From an uncultured Oscillospiraceae bacterium (GTDB lineage Bacteria > Bacillota > Clostridia > Oscillospirales > Oscillospiraceae), in assembly GCA_905234425.1 (NCBI GenBank), contig CAJOHR010000025.1, forward strand, positions 1 to 44,308: a DNA stretch of 44,308 nucleotides, given 5' to 3'. The first letter of the stretch is position 1, and the number at the start of each line of letters is the position of its first letter. Below, in pieces: positions 7,068 to 16,362 of this stretch. The notes beneath the pieces are model-generated. The model saw only the letters and a list, made by a program, of their open reading frames with translations, did no database searches and was not told the origin of the DNA. The position numbers and the translations under genes were made by a program.

Positions 7068-9119
7068 ATGAGCCATCCGTACGCCCATATTATGACGCCC
7101 CTGCCCCTGGGCAGGTACATTCTGAAAAACAGGATCATCAACTCCAAATCCATGCCGGACGTGGGAGATCCGGCGGGCTACCCCAACGAGCATCAGATCG
7201 AGTACGCCGCCCGGTACGCCCGGAACGGCGCGTCCATCGTTACCTGCCAGCCCGGAGAATTCAAGGAGATGAAGGGCCGCACCTTCTTCACCAGCGATTA
7301 CGATATGGAGAAACGGGAATGCGCCAACATGTTCACCAAGATGGTGGAGCGCATCCACGCCTACGGCTCCCTGGCCTCGGCGGCCACCATGATTTATCTG
7401 CCCGTGGACGTATCCATCTCCGCCATCCATGATTGGTCCCGGATCCCCGATGAGTTTCCGCCCGGACCTGAGGGCATCTATGCCATGCCCGGCATGGGGG
7501 AAAGCCGGGACAAGGTGGTTCCGCCGGAGATCACAAAGGACGAGATCCGTGAATTCATCGACCTGTTCGCCGACTATTGCTACAAGCTCAAGTGCGTGGG
7601 CTTTGACATGGTGAACATCTATGCCAGCTATAACGCCTCCATCCTGGCCAAATCCCTGAGCCCCATTCTGAACCAGCGCACCGACGAATACGGCGGCAGC
7701 TTGGAGAACCGGGCCAGACTGCTGACGGAGCTGCTGGCGAAAATCAAGGAGGTCTGCGGCAGGGACTATCCCATCGAGCTCCAGATCTCCGGGGAGGAGA
7801 CCCTCAAGGGCGGCTATACCACCGAGGATTTTGTGGCCTACTGCAAGCTGTTTGAGCCCTATGTGGACATCTTCCAGATCCGGGCCAAATCCGGCGACCT
7901 GACCCATGTGAACGCCTACTTCTTCGAGAAGGAATGTCCTCCCAACCTCCGGTACTGCAAGCTCCTGAAGGACGCGGGGATCCAGTCCTATATCGCGCCT
8001 GTAGGAGGATTCCAGGATCCGGCGGTCATGGAGCGGGTGCTCTCCGAAGGGACCTGCGACCTGATCGCCCAGGCCAGAGCCCTGATTTGCGAGGAGGACT
8101 ACTGGACCAAGATCGTGGAAAACCGGGCCGACGAGATCACCTCCTGCCTGGGCTGCGACAAGTGCCATCAGGGCGTCTGCGCCATCAATCCCCGGATCGG
8201 CAATCCCGGCTGGAAGGACATGACGGCCCATCCCACAACCAAAAAGAAAGTGGCCGTCATCGGCGGCGGTCCCGCAGGCCTGCGGGCTGCCTGGACGGCT
8301 GCGGAAAAGGGCCATCAGGTGGATCTGTACGAGAAGCGGTCTGTCCTGGGCGGCCAGCTCATTCACTGCGATTACATCGACCGGAAGTGGTCCATGAAGG
8401 GCTTCAAGGACTACCTGATCCGCATGTGTGAGAAAAACGGCGTCCATTTCCTGCTTGGCACCGAGGCCACCCCGGAGCTGCTGGAGCAGGGGAACTACGA
8501 CGCGGTGATCGCCGCCCCCGGTTCCCGGTTCCGCACGGATGCGGTGCCTGTGGAGGAAGGGGCCGACGCTCTGGACGTCATGTCCCTGTTTGGCAGGGAA
8601 AAGGAACTGGGCCGCCATGTGGTCATCGTGGGCGGCAGCATGACCGCTGTGGATGCCGCCCTGTATCTCCAGCAGACGGGCCATCAGGTCACGATCCTGA
8701 CGCGGAACCGGCAGGCCGGCCACGACTATGACCGGCACTCCCGGGACGGCTTCTTTGCCATGTGGAATTCCCTGGAGGGGATCGATACCATCGCCCACGC
8801 CCAGGCAACTCTGATCCGGAAGGGCCAGGTGGTCTATAAGGACCGGGACGGCAGCGAAAAGACCGTGGACTGTGACAGCGTGGTCCTGTCCGAGGGCCGG
8901 ATCCCCCTGACGGAGGAGGCCAAGGCCTTTATTGCCCCGGGACGGCAGTTCTATGTGGTGGGCGACGCCAACCAGCTCATCGACACCACCTCCGCCCGGA
9001 TGCCCATGTCCATGCCCGGCATGCCCCCCATGCCCCGGAAGGACCCCAACCCTGTCACCACGGAGAACGGTATCCGCCACAGCCAGCTCACAGCCTTCTG
9101 GGCGGCGAACGCCATTTAA
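7068..9119 (+). CDS. OYE2: FMN/4Fe-4S/FAD oxidoreductase, close paralogue of OYE1
   Basis: 683 residues with the same plan as OYE1: FMN barrel (to about 350), iron-sulfur Cys 360, 363, 366 and 371 in the compact Cx2Cx2Cx4C form, FAD site GGGPAG at 399-404, and an NAD-domain loop VGGSMTA near 521 that departs from GxGxxG. It shares with OYE1 the IYASY motif (184-188) in place of the HxxH/N pair, and FQIR plus LTHVN in the barrel. Two Met/Pro-rich stretches occur: FPPGPEGIYAMPGMG at 130-144 and MPMSMPGMPPMP at 645-656. Start ATG 7068 follows AAAGGAAGG; the upstream in-frame codons lie within the promoter. It is monocistronic as far as seen. Expected to reduce an activated C=C bond; substrate unknown. 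Confidence 0.9.
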   Translation: MSHPYAHIMTPLPLGRYILKNRIINSKSMPDVGDPAGYPNEHQIEYAARYARNGASIVTCQPGEFKEMKGRTFFTSDYDMEKRECANMFTKMVERIHAYGSLASAATMIYLPVDVSISAIHDWSRIPDEFPPGPEGIYAMPGMGESRDKVVPPEITKDEIREFIDLFADYCYKLKCVGFDMVNIYASYNASILAKSLSPILNQRTDEYGGSLENRARLLTELLAKIKEVCGRDYPIELQISGEETLKGGYTTEDFVAYCKLFEPYVDIFQIRAKSGDLTHVNAYFFEKECPPNLRYCKLLKDAGIQSYIAPVGGFQDPAVMERVLSEGTCDLIAQARALICEEDYWTKIVENRADEITSCLGCDKCHQGVCAINPRIGNPGWKDMTAHPTTKKKVAVIGGGPAGLRAAWTAAEKGHQVDLYEKRSVLGGQLIHCDYIDRKWSMKGFKDYLIRMCEKNGVHFLLGTEATPELLEQGNYDAVIAAPGSRFRTDAVPVEEGADALDVMSLFGREKELGRHVVIVGGSMTAVDAALYLQQTGHQVTILTRNRQAGHDYDRHSRDGFFAMWNSLEGIDTIAHAQATLIRKGQVVYKDRDGSEKTVDCDSVVLSEGRIPLTEEAKAFIAPGRQFYVVGDANQLIDTTSARMPMSMPGMPPMPRKDPNPVTTENGIRHSQLTAFWAANAI

Positions 9120-9188
9120 GGGAAAACGGAGCGTTGCTGCCCTGAACAGCGATGACGATTGGGATTTGTCGAATTCAAATCTGTAGGG

Positions 9189-9246
9189 GCGATCTCCGAT
9201 CGCCCGCCGATGTGCTGGCACTGTAATACGGGCGATCGGAGATCGC
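9189..9246. repeat. Palindromic intergenic repeat unit
   Basis: A perfect 18-bp inverted repeat (9189-9206 with 9229-9246) with a 22-base loop lies after OYE2. Each arm is itself nearly palindromic around GATCTCCGATC. The form resembles dispersed REP-like units; no second copy lies in this window. Confidence 0.6.
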
Positions 9247-9608
9247 GTGACCAATAACCCGGACCTCTCCTGCATGGACGCTTGCTGCATTCTGGTGTCC
9301 TCCTTTTGCCGGGGTCTGGTCAGGACCTGCTGCCTCACCTTCGGCAGCATCTATTTCCTCTTCCGGCTGAACCGGCAGTTCGAGAGATCGGCCATTGGAT
9401 GCGGTTCCACATGGAGGACAAGGGCAGCCAGAACCGGGTCCTCCGGCTGCTGGCCGCCGAAGGTCCCATGACCCAGCGGGCACTGACGGAACGGATCTGC
9501 ATTCAGCCCGCCTCCGCCAGCGAGCTTTTGGGCAAGCTGGAAAAGAGCGGTCTCATTCGGCGGGTCACCAGTGAGGCAGACCGGCGCACCGTGGACGTGA
9601 CGCTGACG
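9247..9608 (+). pseudogene. Broken MarR-family regulator gene
   Basis: From 9399 the frame encodes a MarR winged-helix region: HMEDKGSQNRVLRLLAAEG, MTQRALTERICIQPASASEL, LGKLEKSGLIRRVTSEADRR and TVDVTLT. The residues that should precede it (GSIYFLFRLNRQFERSA) are found in a different frame, so a frameshift lies near 9390-9400. After TVDVTLT the similarity stops and the frame runs antisense over the end of the SDR gene. A 115-residue product from ATG 9399 could be made but would lack most dimerisation helices. It may be the remains of a regulator of OYE2 or the SDR. Confidence 0.6.
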
Positions 9609-9652
9609 CGGCCCGCTCTGGGAGCAGACCGCATCCGGGTGATATTCTATGC

Positions 9653-10414
9653 TTACAGGCACCTTCCGTTGTCGGTGACGATGGCCTGTCCTGTGATGGC
9701 CCTGGACAGATCGCTGGCGAGGAACAATATCACGTTGGCCTGATCCTCCGGCTGCGCGAAGGGAATGGTCATGTCCATGTGCCGCTCGGTCACCGCCAGG
9801 AACTCCTTGTCGTAGAGCTCGTCCTCCCGGCCGTCCATTCTGGGGACCAGGGTGGGCCCGGGGCACACGGCGTTGCAGCGGATATCCGTGCCGGTGTACT
9901 GGAAGGCAATGTTCTTTGTGATGGCGATGACGGCGGCCTTGGCGGCGGAATAGCTGACGCCCGCGTTGCCGTAGACTCCGGCAATGGCGCTGAGGTTCAC
10001 GATGGAGCCGGAGCCCTGGGCCCTCATGTGGGGCAGCACCGCCCGGCAGAAATAGAACACGGAGTTCTGGTTCAGGGCGATCATCCTGTTCCAGAATTCG
10101 TCGGAGACGTTCTCCGTGGTCCGATGCTGGTCTCCGTCGCCCGCGTTGTTCACCAGAATGTCGATGCGGCCGAATTCGTCTATAACTTTCTGCACTGCCG
10201 CGTTCACACTCTCCGGGTCCGTCACGTCGCCCGCCACAGGCAGGCATACGCCGCCCTCGGCCCGAATCTCGGCGGCCTTTTCCTCCAGCACGTTCATACG
10301 CCGGGCCAGAATGGCCACCTTGGCCCCTTCCTTCGCGAACAGCTTGGCGGTGGTCAGGCCGATGCCGGAGCTGGCCCCTGTGATGAGCGCTACCTTATCC
10401 TTTAACAGTTCCAT
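9653..10414 (-). CDS. SDR1: short-chain dehydrogenase/reductase
   Basis: A 253-residue classical SDR, the usual family length, expected to interconvert an alcohol and a ketone with NAD(P). The cofactor motif TGASSGIG is at 12-19, NNAG at 89-92, and the catalytic Ser142, Tyr155 and Lys159 are all present (NLSAIAG, YSAAK). Overall it resembles 3-alpha/7-alpha-hydroxysteroid dehydrogenase and FabG-like enzymes, but substrate cannot be read from sequence. Arg38-Arg39 after the second strand, in the usual specificity position, suggests NADP. Start ATG 10414 follows GGAGGG. It is divergent from OYE3 across a 241-base region with two dyads. Confidence 0.88.
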   Translation of the reverse strand: MELLKDKVALITGASSGIGLTTAKLFAKEGAKVAILARRMNVLEEKAAEIRAEGGVCLPVAGDVTDPESVNAAVQKVIDEFGRIDILVNNAGDGDQHRTTENVSDEFWNRMIALNQNSVFYFCRAVLPHMRAQGSGSIVNLSAIAGVYGNAGVSYSAAKAAVIAITKNIAFQYTGTDIRCNAVCPGPTLVPRMDGREDELYDKEFLAVTERHMDMTIPFAQPEDQANVILFLASDLSRAITGQAIVTDNGRCL

Positions 10415-10504
10415 GGAAATCCCTCCATTGTGATTCTTTTGCCCTCATTATAATCCTCCGAGCTTTTTCCCGCAAGAGGCCCCGTTATTCCATTTTTTTC
10501 GGAA

Positions 10505-10526
10505 GGTATAACCGGAGAATTATACC
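10505..10526. promoter_or_regulatory. Dyad operator GGTATAA-N8-TTATACC
   Basis: A perfect 7-bp inverted repeat with an 8-base centre in the SDR1-OYE3 intergenic region. An overlapping AACCGG/CCGGTT inverted repeat shares its right side. Likely bound by a dimeric regulator; the LysR protein encoded after OYE3 is a candidate. Confidence 0.45.
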
Positions 10527-10552
10527 GGTTTTTTCGCGGGGCTATTGCGCTT

Positions 10553-10574
10553 GGTATAGCCTGTAGGTTATAAT
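10553..10574. promoter_or_regulatory. Second, imperfect copy of the dyad
   Basis: GGTATAG-N8-TTATAAT has the same half-site spacing as the dyad 48 bp upstream. The right half also resembles a -10 box (TATAAT at 10569-10574), but no good -35 lies 17 bases before it, so activator-dependent transcription of OYE3 is possible. Confidence 0.4.
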
Positions 10575-10655
10575 GAATTGTCAGAAAAACCATTTCTGCT
10601 TTTTTAGGAAATGTAGTATGATACGGATAGAAAACAAGCTGAGGAGGCACATACC

Positions 10656-12605
10656 ATGAAGAAGAATCCCTATCCCCATGTATTTTCCCCCATCACCATC
10701 CGGGGACTGACCCTGAAAAACCGTCTGGAGTATTCCCCCACGGTGGTACTCAAGTGCAACGCCGACGGCACCATGAGCCAGGATATGCTGGACTTTATGG
10801 AGTGGCAGGCCCGGACCGGCGCCGGCTGGGTGACCGTGGGGGATACCCCTGTGACCCACGACAACACCTCCCACTGGCTCTGCGAGATGAACGTATGCGA
10901 CGACGACTGCATCCATGGCATGAACGCCCTGGTGGAGGTCTGCCGGAAGAACGGCGCGGAGCTCTCCGCCGAGCTGGCCTATGCGGGCCGGGGCAACCGG
11001 GCCCCCAGAGACGGCGCGCCCACGGCGGTGGTCTCCGCCGAGCGTCCCCTGGCCGAGGGAGACAACGTTCGGACCATGACCCGGGAGGACATGGACTATC
11101 TCAAGCAGCAGTATGTGGACTGCGCCGTTCGCTGTAAGCACGCGGGCTTCCGGATGGTCATGCTCCACTGCGCCCACAACAACTTCCTGGCCCAGTGGCT
11201 TTCCCCCGATTCCAACGTCCGTACCGACGAGTACGGGGGCAGCCCGGAGAACCGCCGGAAGTATCCCTTGGAGGTCTTGAAGGCCGTCCGGGAGGCCGTG
11301 GGCAACGATATGGTCATCGAGCTTCGCGTTTCCGCCACCGAGGGCATTCCCGGAGGCCTGGAGTTTGAGGAATCTCTGGCCTTTATGGAGCTGGCCCAGG
11401 AATATGTGGACATCATGCACATCTCCCAGGGCTCCATCTTCCATCTCTCCGCCCGGTACACCATCCCCACCTACTTCCGGGAGCCCCACAAGCCCCTGAA
11501 CACCGGCTACTCCGAGATCGTCAAGCAGCACCTCCATATTCCCGTGGCGGTTGTGGGCATGATCACCTCTCTGGAGCAGGCGGAGGAGATCATCGCCTCG
11601 GGCAAGGCCGACATTGTGGCCATGGCCAAGAGCTTTATGGCCGACGGCGACATCGTCCACAAGTCTCTGGCCGGTGAGCCGGACAAGGTCCGTCCCTGCA
11701 CCCGCTGCGACCTCTGCGGCAACGCCAACACCTGGGGCACGGCCATGTCCTGCGCCATCAATCCCCGCTGCGGCATTTACGGCGAGATCGAAAAGGTGCC
11801 GGAGAGCGACCGGAAGAACGTCATGGTCATCGGCGGCGGACCTGCCGGCATGATGGCGGCCCAGATCCTGGAGCAGCGGGGCCACAAGGCCAGCCTCTAC
11901 GAGAAATCCGACCGTCTGGGCGGCCTGCTGAACGACGCCTCTCTCGTGCCCTTCAAGCAGCTCATGCGGGAGTATGTGGACTGGGATATCCGGGAAACGA
12001 TGGAATGCGGCGCGGCGATTTATCTGAACACCGAAGTCACAGAAGAACTGATCGAAAAGGAGAACCCCGACGCCATCATCGTGGCCACAGGCTCCGTCTA
12101 CATGACGCCCCCCATTCCCGGCATTGAAAACGCGCTGGCTGTCCGGGACGTGGACGCCCACACCGTGGAGACAGGAGACAGCGTGGTGGTCTGCGGCGGC
12201 GGCATCACGGGCCTGGAGTGCGCTCTGGCTCTGGCCCTGGAGGGCAAGACCGTCACCGTGGTGGACATGCTCCCCAGAGAGAGCTTCGTCATGGAGATGC
12301 CTATTTTCAACAAGGCGGACCTGCTGGCCCAACTGGAGGAAAAGGGCGTGAAGCTCTATGGCTCCCAGCGGATCCAGGCCATCGAAAACGGCGTCAAGAC
12401 CCTGGACGCCGACGGAGGCGAGCAGTTCTTTAAGGCCGACAGCGTGGTCAACGCCCTGGGTGTGAAGCCCGATGACGGCCTGGGCAAGCTTCTCCTCAGC
12501 AAGTACGGCAGCGACCAGGTGATCATGGTGGGCGACTGCACCGCCAGAGGCGGCACCTACTACCGGGCCAACCACGAGGCTTACAACGCTGCCATGCGGA
12601 TCTGA
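10656..12605 (+). CDS. OYE3: BaiCD/2,4-dienoyl-CoA reductase-like FMN/4Fe-4S/FAD oxidoreductase
   Basis: 649 residues, the normal family length, and the most conventional of the four OYE proteins. FMN barrel 1-340 with LSPDSNVRTDEYGG; the substrate-binding His pair is retained as HCAH at 171-174. Iron-sulfur Cys 348, 351, 354 and 366 form Cx2Cx2Cx11C. FAD site GGGPAG at 393-398 and an NAD site GGGITG further on (in VVVCGGGITGLECA). No Met/Pro/Gly-rich insert. Start ATG 10656 follows GAGGAGG. LysR follows 36 bases later on the same strand. It probably reduces an alpha,beta-unsaturated carbonyl; a steroid/bile-acid-type or aromatic substrate is possible but not shown. Confidence 0.92.
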   Translation: MKKNPYPHVFSPITIRGLTLKNRLEYSPTVVLKCNADGTMSQDMLDFMEWQARTGAGWVTVGDTPVTHDNTSHWLCEMNVCDDDCIHGMNALVEVCRKNGAELSAELAYAGRGNRAPRDGAPTAVVSAERPLAEGDNVRTMTREDMDYLKQQYVDCAVRCKHAGFRMVMLHCAHNNFLAQWLSPDSNVRTDEYGGSPENRRKYPLEVLKAVREAVGNDMVIELRVSATEGIPGGLEFEESLAFMELAQEYVDIMHISQGSIFHLSARYTIPTYFREPHKPLNTGYSEIVKQHLHIPVAVVGMITSLEQAEEIIASGKADIVAMAKSFMADGDIVHKSLAGEPDKVRPCTRCDLCGNANTWGTAMSCAINPRCGIYGEIEKVPESDRKNVMVIGGGPAGMMAAQILEQRGHKASLYEKSDRLGGLLNDASLVPFKQLMREYVDWDIRETMECGAAIYLNTEVTEELIEKENPDAIIVATGSVYMTPPIPGIENALAVRDVDAHTVETGDSVVVCGGGITGLECALALALEGKTVTVVDMLPRESFVMEMPIFNKADLLAQLEEKGVKLYGSQRIQAIENGVKTLDADGGEQFFKADSVVNALGVKPDDGLGKLLLSKYGSDQVIMVGDCTARGGTYYRANHEAYNAAMRI

Positions 12606-12641
12606 ACGTAACCGTCTGCACTTCCGCCGGGAGGACCGAAA

Positions 12642-13565
12642 ATGGAATTCAACCAACTCAGGAACTTTATGGCGGTGGCCAGAACGGGCAATATTTCCAA
12701 GGCGGCCCAGGAGCTGTATGTGACCCAGCCCAGCCTCAGCAAGAGCATTGCCAGACTGGAGGAGGAGCTTCGGGTGCCCCTGTTCCGCCACCGGAAGGGC
12801 CGGATCGAGCTCAACGAATACGGCAGTGTGTTCCTCTCCAGCGTGACCATTGCCTTCTCTCAGCTCGATTCCGGGGCTCAGACCATCCAGCGGATGTATG
12901 AGATGGACCAGCACATCCTTTCCCTGGGCTCCAATATCTCGGCCTATCTGCCCACGGTCCTTCCGGGCTTCTTTGGCAGACATCCCGAAATCGGGATTCG
13001 TCAGCGGGATGTGACTACCCAGCAGATGATCGACGGGCTTCTGGACCGGACCCTGACCCTGGGCGTCTCCTCCGAGACCATCGACCATGAGATGATCCGG
13101 TTCCGGCTGCTTGGACACAAGGAATATATGCTGGCTGTTCATACGGACAACCCCATCGCCGCCTCGGACCATGTCAGCGTAAGCTCCCTGGAGCATGAGA
13201 CCTTCATTGTGGACGCCTCCCGGCTCCGGCTGAAGCCCCTGCAAAAGCTCTGCCAGGAGCACGGCTTCCTGCCCAATGTGGGCTTCGAGGTGGAATCCAC
13301 GGACCTGCTCTACAGTCTGGTGGAGAACAATCGGGGAATCGCCATCGTGCCGCTCGGCCTGGGCTGCGACCTGATGCGGGCCCATCCGGGGCACCATCTG
13401 CGGCTTGTCCACATCGATGAGGACCTGCCCCACATCATCATCGGCATCGCCAGCCACAGGAACTATGAATATTCCGAGGCGGCGTCCCATTTCGAGGAAT
13501 ACGTGGTGGAGCAGCTGGCTTTGGAGGATGAGATGATCCGCAGCATGGGATATACATTTGACTGA
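12642..13565 (+). CDS. LysR-family transcriptional regulator
   Basis: 307 residues, standard length. The N-terminal winged helix is typical: MEFNQLRNFMAVARTGNISK, then AAQELYVTQPSLSKSIARLE and LFRHRKGRIELNEYG. The rest is a periplasmic-binding-protein-fold effector domain (IRFRLLGHKEYMLAVHTDNP and NRGIAIVPLG are its usual segments). Start ATG 12642 follows GGGAGG. It lies directly behind OYE3, probably in the same transcript, and is the natural candidate to bind the dyads at 10505-10574. The inducer is unknown. Confidence 0.92.
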   Translation: MEFNQLRNFMAVARTGNISKAAQELYVTQPSLSKSIARLEEELRVPLFRHRKGRIELNEYGSVFLSSVTIAFSQLDSGAQTIQRMYEMDQHILSLGSNISAYLPTVLPGFFGRHPEIGIRQRDVTTQQMIDGLLDRTLTLGVSSETIDHEMIRFRLLGHKEYMLAVHTDNPIAASDHVSVSSLEHETFIVDASRLRLKPLQKLCQEHGFLPNVGFEVESTDLLYSLVENNRGIAIVPLGLGCDLMRAHPGHHLRLVHIDEDLPHIIIGIASHRNYEYSEAASHFEEYVVEQLALEDEMIRSMGYTFD

Positions 13566-13570
13566 AAACA

Positions 13571-13668
13571 GAGTATCTGTTCAGTCGCTGTCATTCTGAG
13601 GAACAAAGTGACGAAGAATCTTGGCATTATTCACGATTTCAGGTAAAGATCCTTCGCTTACGCTCAGG
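13571..13668 (+). repeat. Intergenic hairpin repeat R1, copy 1
   Basis: From GAGTATCTGTTCAGTCGCTG to CGCTTACGCTCAGG. The same sequence occurs in reverse orientation at 32445-32538 and 33845-33959. Paired parts (AAGAATCTT with AAGATCCTT, CTGAGGAAC with GCTCAGG) fold into a long imperfect hairpin. This copy lacks the right terminal arm. It separates LysR from SDR2. Confidence 0.75.
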
Positions 13669-13704
13669 CAAAACAGAAATAATAAACTGAAAGGAGTTTT
13701 CACA

Positions 13705-14484
13705 ATGTTTGAAGAATTCAAGGATAAGGTACTGTTCGTCACAGGCGCCGCCTCCGGCATGGGCCGGGCCGTGGCGGTCCGGTTCGGTTCCCTTGGCTGC
13801 AAGGTAGCCGTGGCAGCCCGGAAGCCGGAGAAGGCCGCGGAGACCGTCCGCCTGGTGGAGGAGGCCGGCGGCAAGGCGATATTCGTGCCCTGCGACGTGG
13901 CCGACGAGGAGAGCGTCAGGGCGGCCATCGCCCGGACGGTGGAGACCTTCGGCTCCCTGGACTACGCCTTCAATAACGCCGGCTGCGGCGCCGACGGCGT
14001 GAACATCCCCTTTGCGCCGCTGACCGAGGTGACCGAATCCGACTGGCTGAAGGTCATTGCCACCAACCTGACCGGCGTGTTCCACTGCCTGAAGTATGAG
14101 CTGATCCAGATGAACAAGCAGGGCTTTGGCGCCATCGTCAACACCAGCTCCATCGGCGGCCTTCAGATGGCCCCCGGCTTTGGCGCCTACGGTCCCTCCA
14201 AGGCCGGCGTCATCGCCATCACCCAGACGGCTGCCAAGGAGAACGCGAAAAACGGCGTCCGCGTCAACGCCATCTGCCCCGGGCCCACGGATGGCACCAA
14301 CCTGATGGCCGATTCCAAGGCCTCCGGCGCCCAGGACACGGAATTCCTGATCAACAATGTGATCCCCATGGGCAAGCTGGGCACTACGGACGACGTGGCC
14401 GACGGCGTGGTATTCCTCATGTCCTCCATGTCCGGCCATATCACCGGCTGCGCCCTGCCCATCTGCGGCGGCATGCAGATGTAA
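13705..14484 (+). CDS. SDR2: short-chain dehydrogenase/reductase
   Basis: A 259-residue classical SDR with cofactor motif TGAASGMG at 13-20, NNAG at 90-93, Ser148/149, Tyr162 and Lys166 (YGPSK). The GPT segment after the active site (CPGPTDGTNLM) is normal for the family. It is clearly diverged from SDR1, so the two are unlikely to act on the same group. Start ATG 13705 follows AAAGGAG; upstream codons lie in the repeat element. The Dabb gene begins 4 bases after its stop, so the two are almost certainly co-translated. Role: oxidation or reduction of a hydroxyl/keto group in the island's pathway (inference). Confidence 0.88.
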   Translation: MFEEFKDKVLFVTGAASGMGRAVAVRFGSLGCKVAVAARKPEKAAETVRLVEEAGGKAIFVPCDVADEESVRAAIARTVETFGSLDYAFNNAGCGADGVNIPFAPLTEVTESDWLKVIATNLTGVFHCLKYELIQMNKQGFGAIVNTSSIGGLQMAPGFGAYGPSKAGVIAITQTAAKENAKNGVRVNAICPGPTDGTNLMADSKASGAQDTEFLINNVIPMGKLGTTDDVADGVVFLMSSMSGHITGCALPICGGMQM

Positions 14485-14488
14485 GGCC

Positions 14489-14806
14489 ATGATGCGCCAT
14501 GTATCCGTATTCCGTTTCAAGCCGGAATACCGCACGGAGGAAATCGTTTTCCGGATCGCGGAGCAGCTTCGGGCCCTGCCGGAGCAGGTTCCCACGATTC
14601 TGGAGAGTGAGATCGGCGTAAAGCCCATCCAAATACCGCCGGAAAGCCCGGACGGTCTCGTTCAGTTCTACGATCTGATCCAGATCATCACCTTCGCCTC
14701 CTCCGAGGATTGCGCCGCCTATCCGGCCGCCGAGGGCCACATCCGGTTTGTGACCGCCTCCGGGGAATATATGGACCAGGTGATCGGCATCGACTACCCG
14801 GTGTGA
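14489..14806 (+). CDS. Dabb-domain (stress-responsive alpha/beta-barrel) protein
   Basis: 105 residues (103 if the second ATG is used). MRHVSVFRFKPEYRTEEIVF, then ALPEQVPTILESEIGVK and a C-terminal HIRFVTASGEYMDQVIGIDY match the dimeric ferredoxin-like Dabb fold. Members act as small-molecule-binding or cyclase/decarboxylase-like proteins, or have no known activity. It is coupled to SDR2 by a 4-base gap, which suggests a role on the same substrate. A strong terminator follows. Confidence 0.75.
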   Translation: MMRHVSVFRFKPEYRTEEIVFRIAEQLRALPEQVPTILESEIGVKPIQIPPESPDGLVQFYDLIQIITFASSEDCAAYPAAEGHIRFVTASGEYMDQVIGIDYPV

Positions 14807-14821
14807 TAAGGAAAATGAATT

Positions 14822-14869
14822 GCCCAGGGGCTGACCCGGTTTTCAGGTCAGTCCCTGGGCTGTTTTTTT
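14822..14869 (+). terminator. Rho-independent terminator after SDR2-Dabb
   Basis: A 15-bp stem (14822-14836 with 14846-14860, one mismatch) followed by seven T. Confidence 0.9.
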
Positions 14870-14898
14870 CTTCTACAAAGGGCCGCGCCGAATAGCTG

Positions 14899-14979
14899 TC
14901 ATAATACATCCATGCCGTCTTGTCTGCGGTAGAGCGCGTCGATGGCGTCGTCAAACTGCAAAATCAGCTCCATTTGCAT
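14899..14979 (-). CDS. Possible 26-residue peptide
   Basis: ATG 14979 follows a good ribosome site (GGAAAGGAAG) and reads MQMELILQFDDAIDALYRRQ plus six residues before TGA. It is acidic and amphipathic. It has AT-rich promoter-like sequence upstream and is divergent from malic enzyme. It resembles nothing I know; it may be a small protein, a leader peptide or chance. Confidence 0.3.
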   Translation of the reverse strand: MQMELILQFDDAIDALYRRQDGMDVL

Positions 14980-15056
14980 CTTCCTTTCCGTCGTAATCCT
15001 GAGGCTGTTATAGCATAATATACGCAGGATTTTTAGGTGGATTTCAGTGAAAAATG

Positions 15057-15065
15057 TGGTATAAT
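15057..15065 (+). promoter_or_regulatory. Extended -10 promoter of malic enzyme
   Basis: TGG-TATAAT forms an extended -10 element about 65 bases before the malic enzyme start; no convincing -35 box is seen. Confidence 0.5.
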
Positions 15066-15129
15066 TGACCCAATGGAAATTCTGAACCGGTAAAATACCC
15101 ATAGAACCGTGATGACAGGAGGCGGCAGT

Positions 15130-16305
<1,176 letters not shown>

Positions 16306-16317
16306 CGTCAATCTAAG

Positions 16318-16351
16318 ACAAACTGCCAGTCCAAACGGGCTGGCAGTTTGT
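16318..16351. terminator. Bidirectional terminator between malic enzyme and OYE4
   Basis: A perfect 12-bp stem (16318-16329 with 16340-16351) with TTTT on the plus side, between two convergent genes. Confidence 0.85.
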
Positions 16352-16362
16352 TTTAGGTACGG

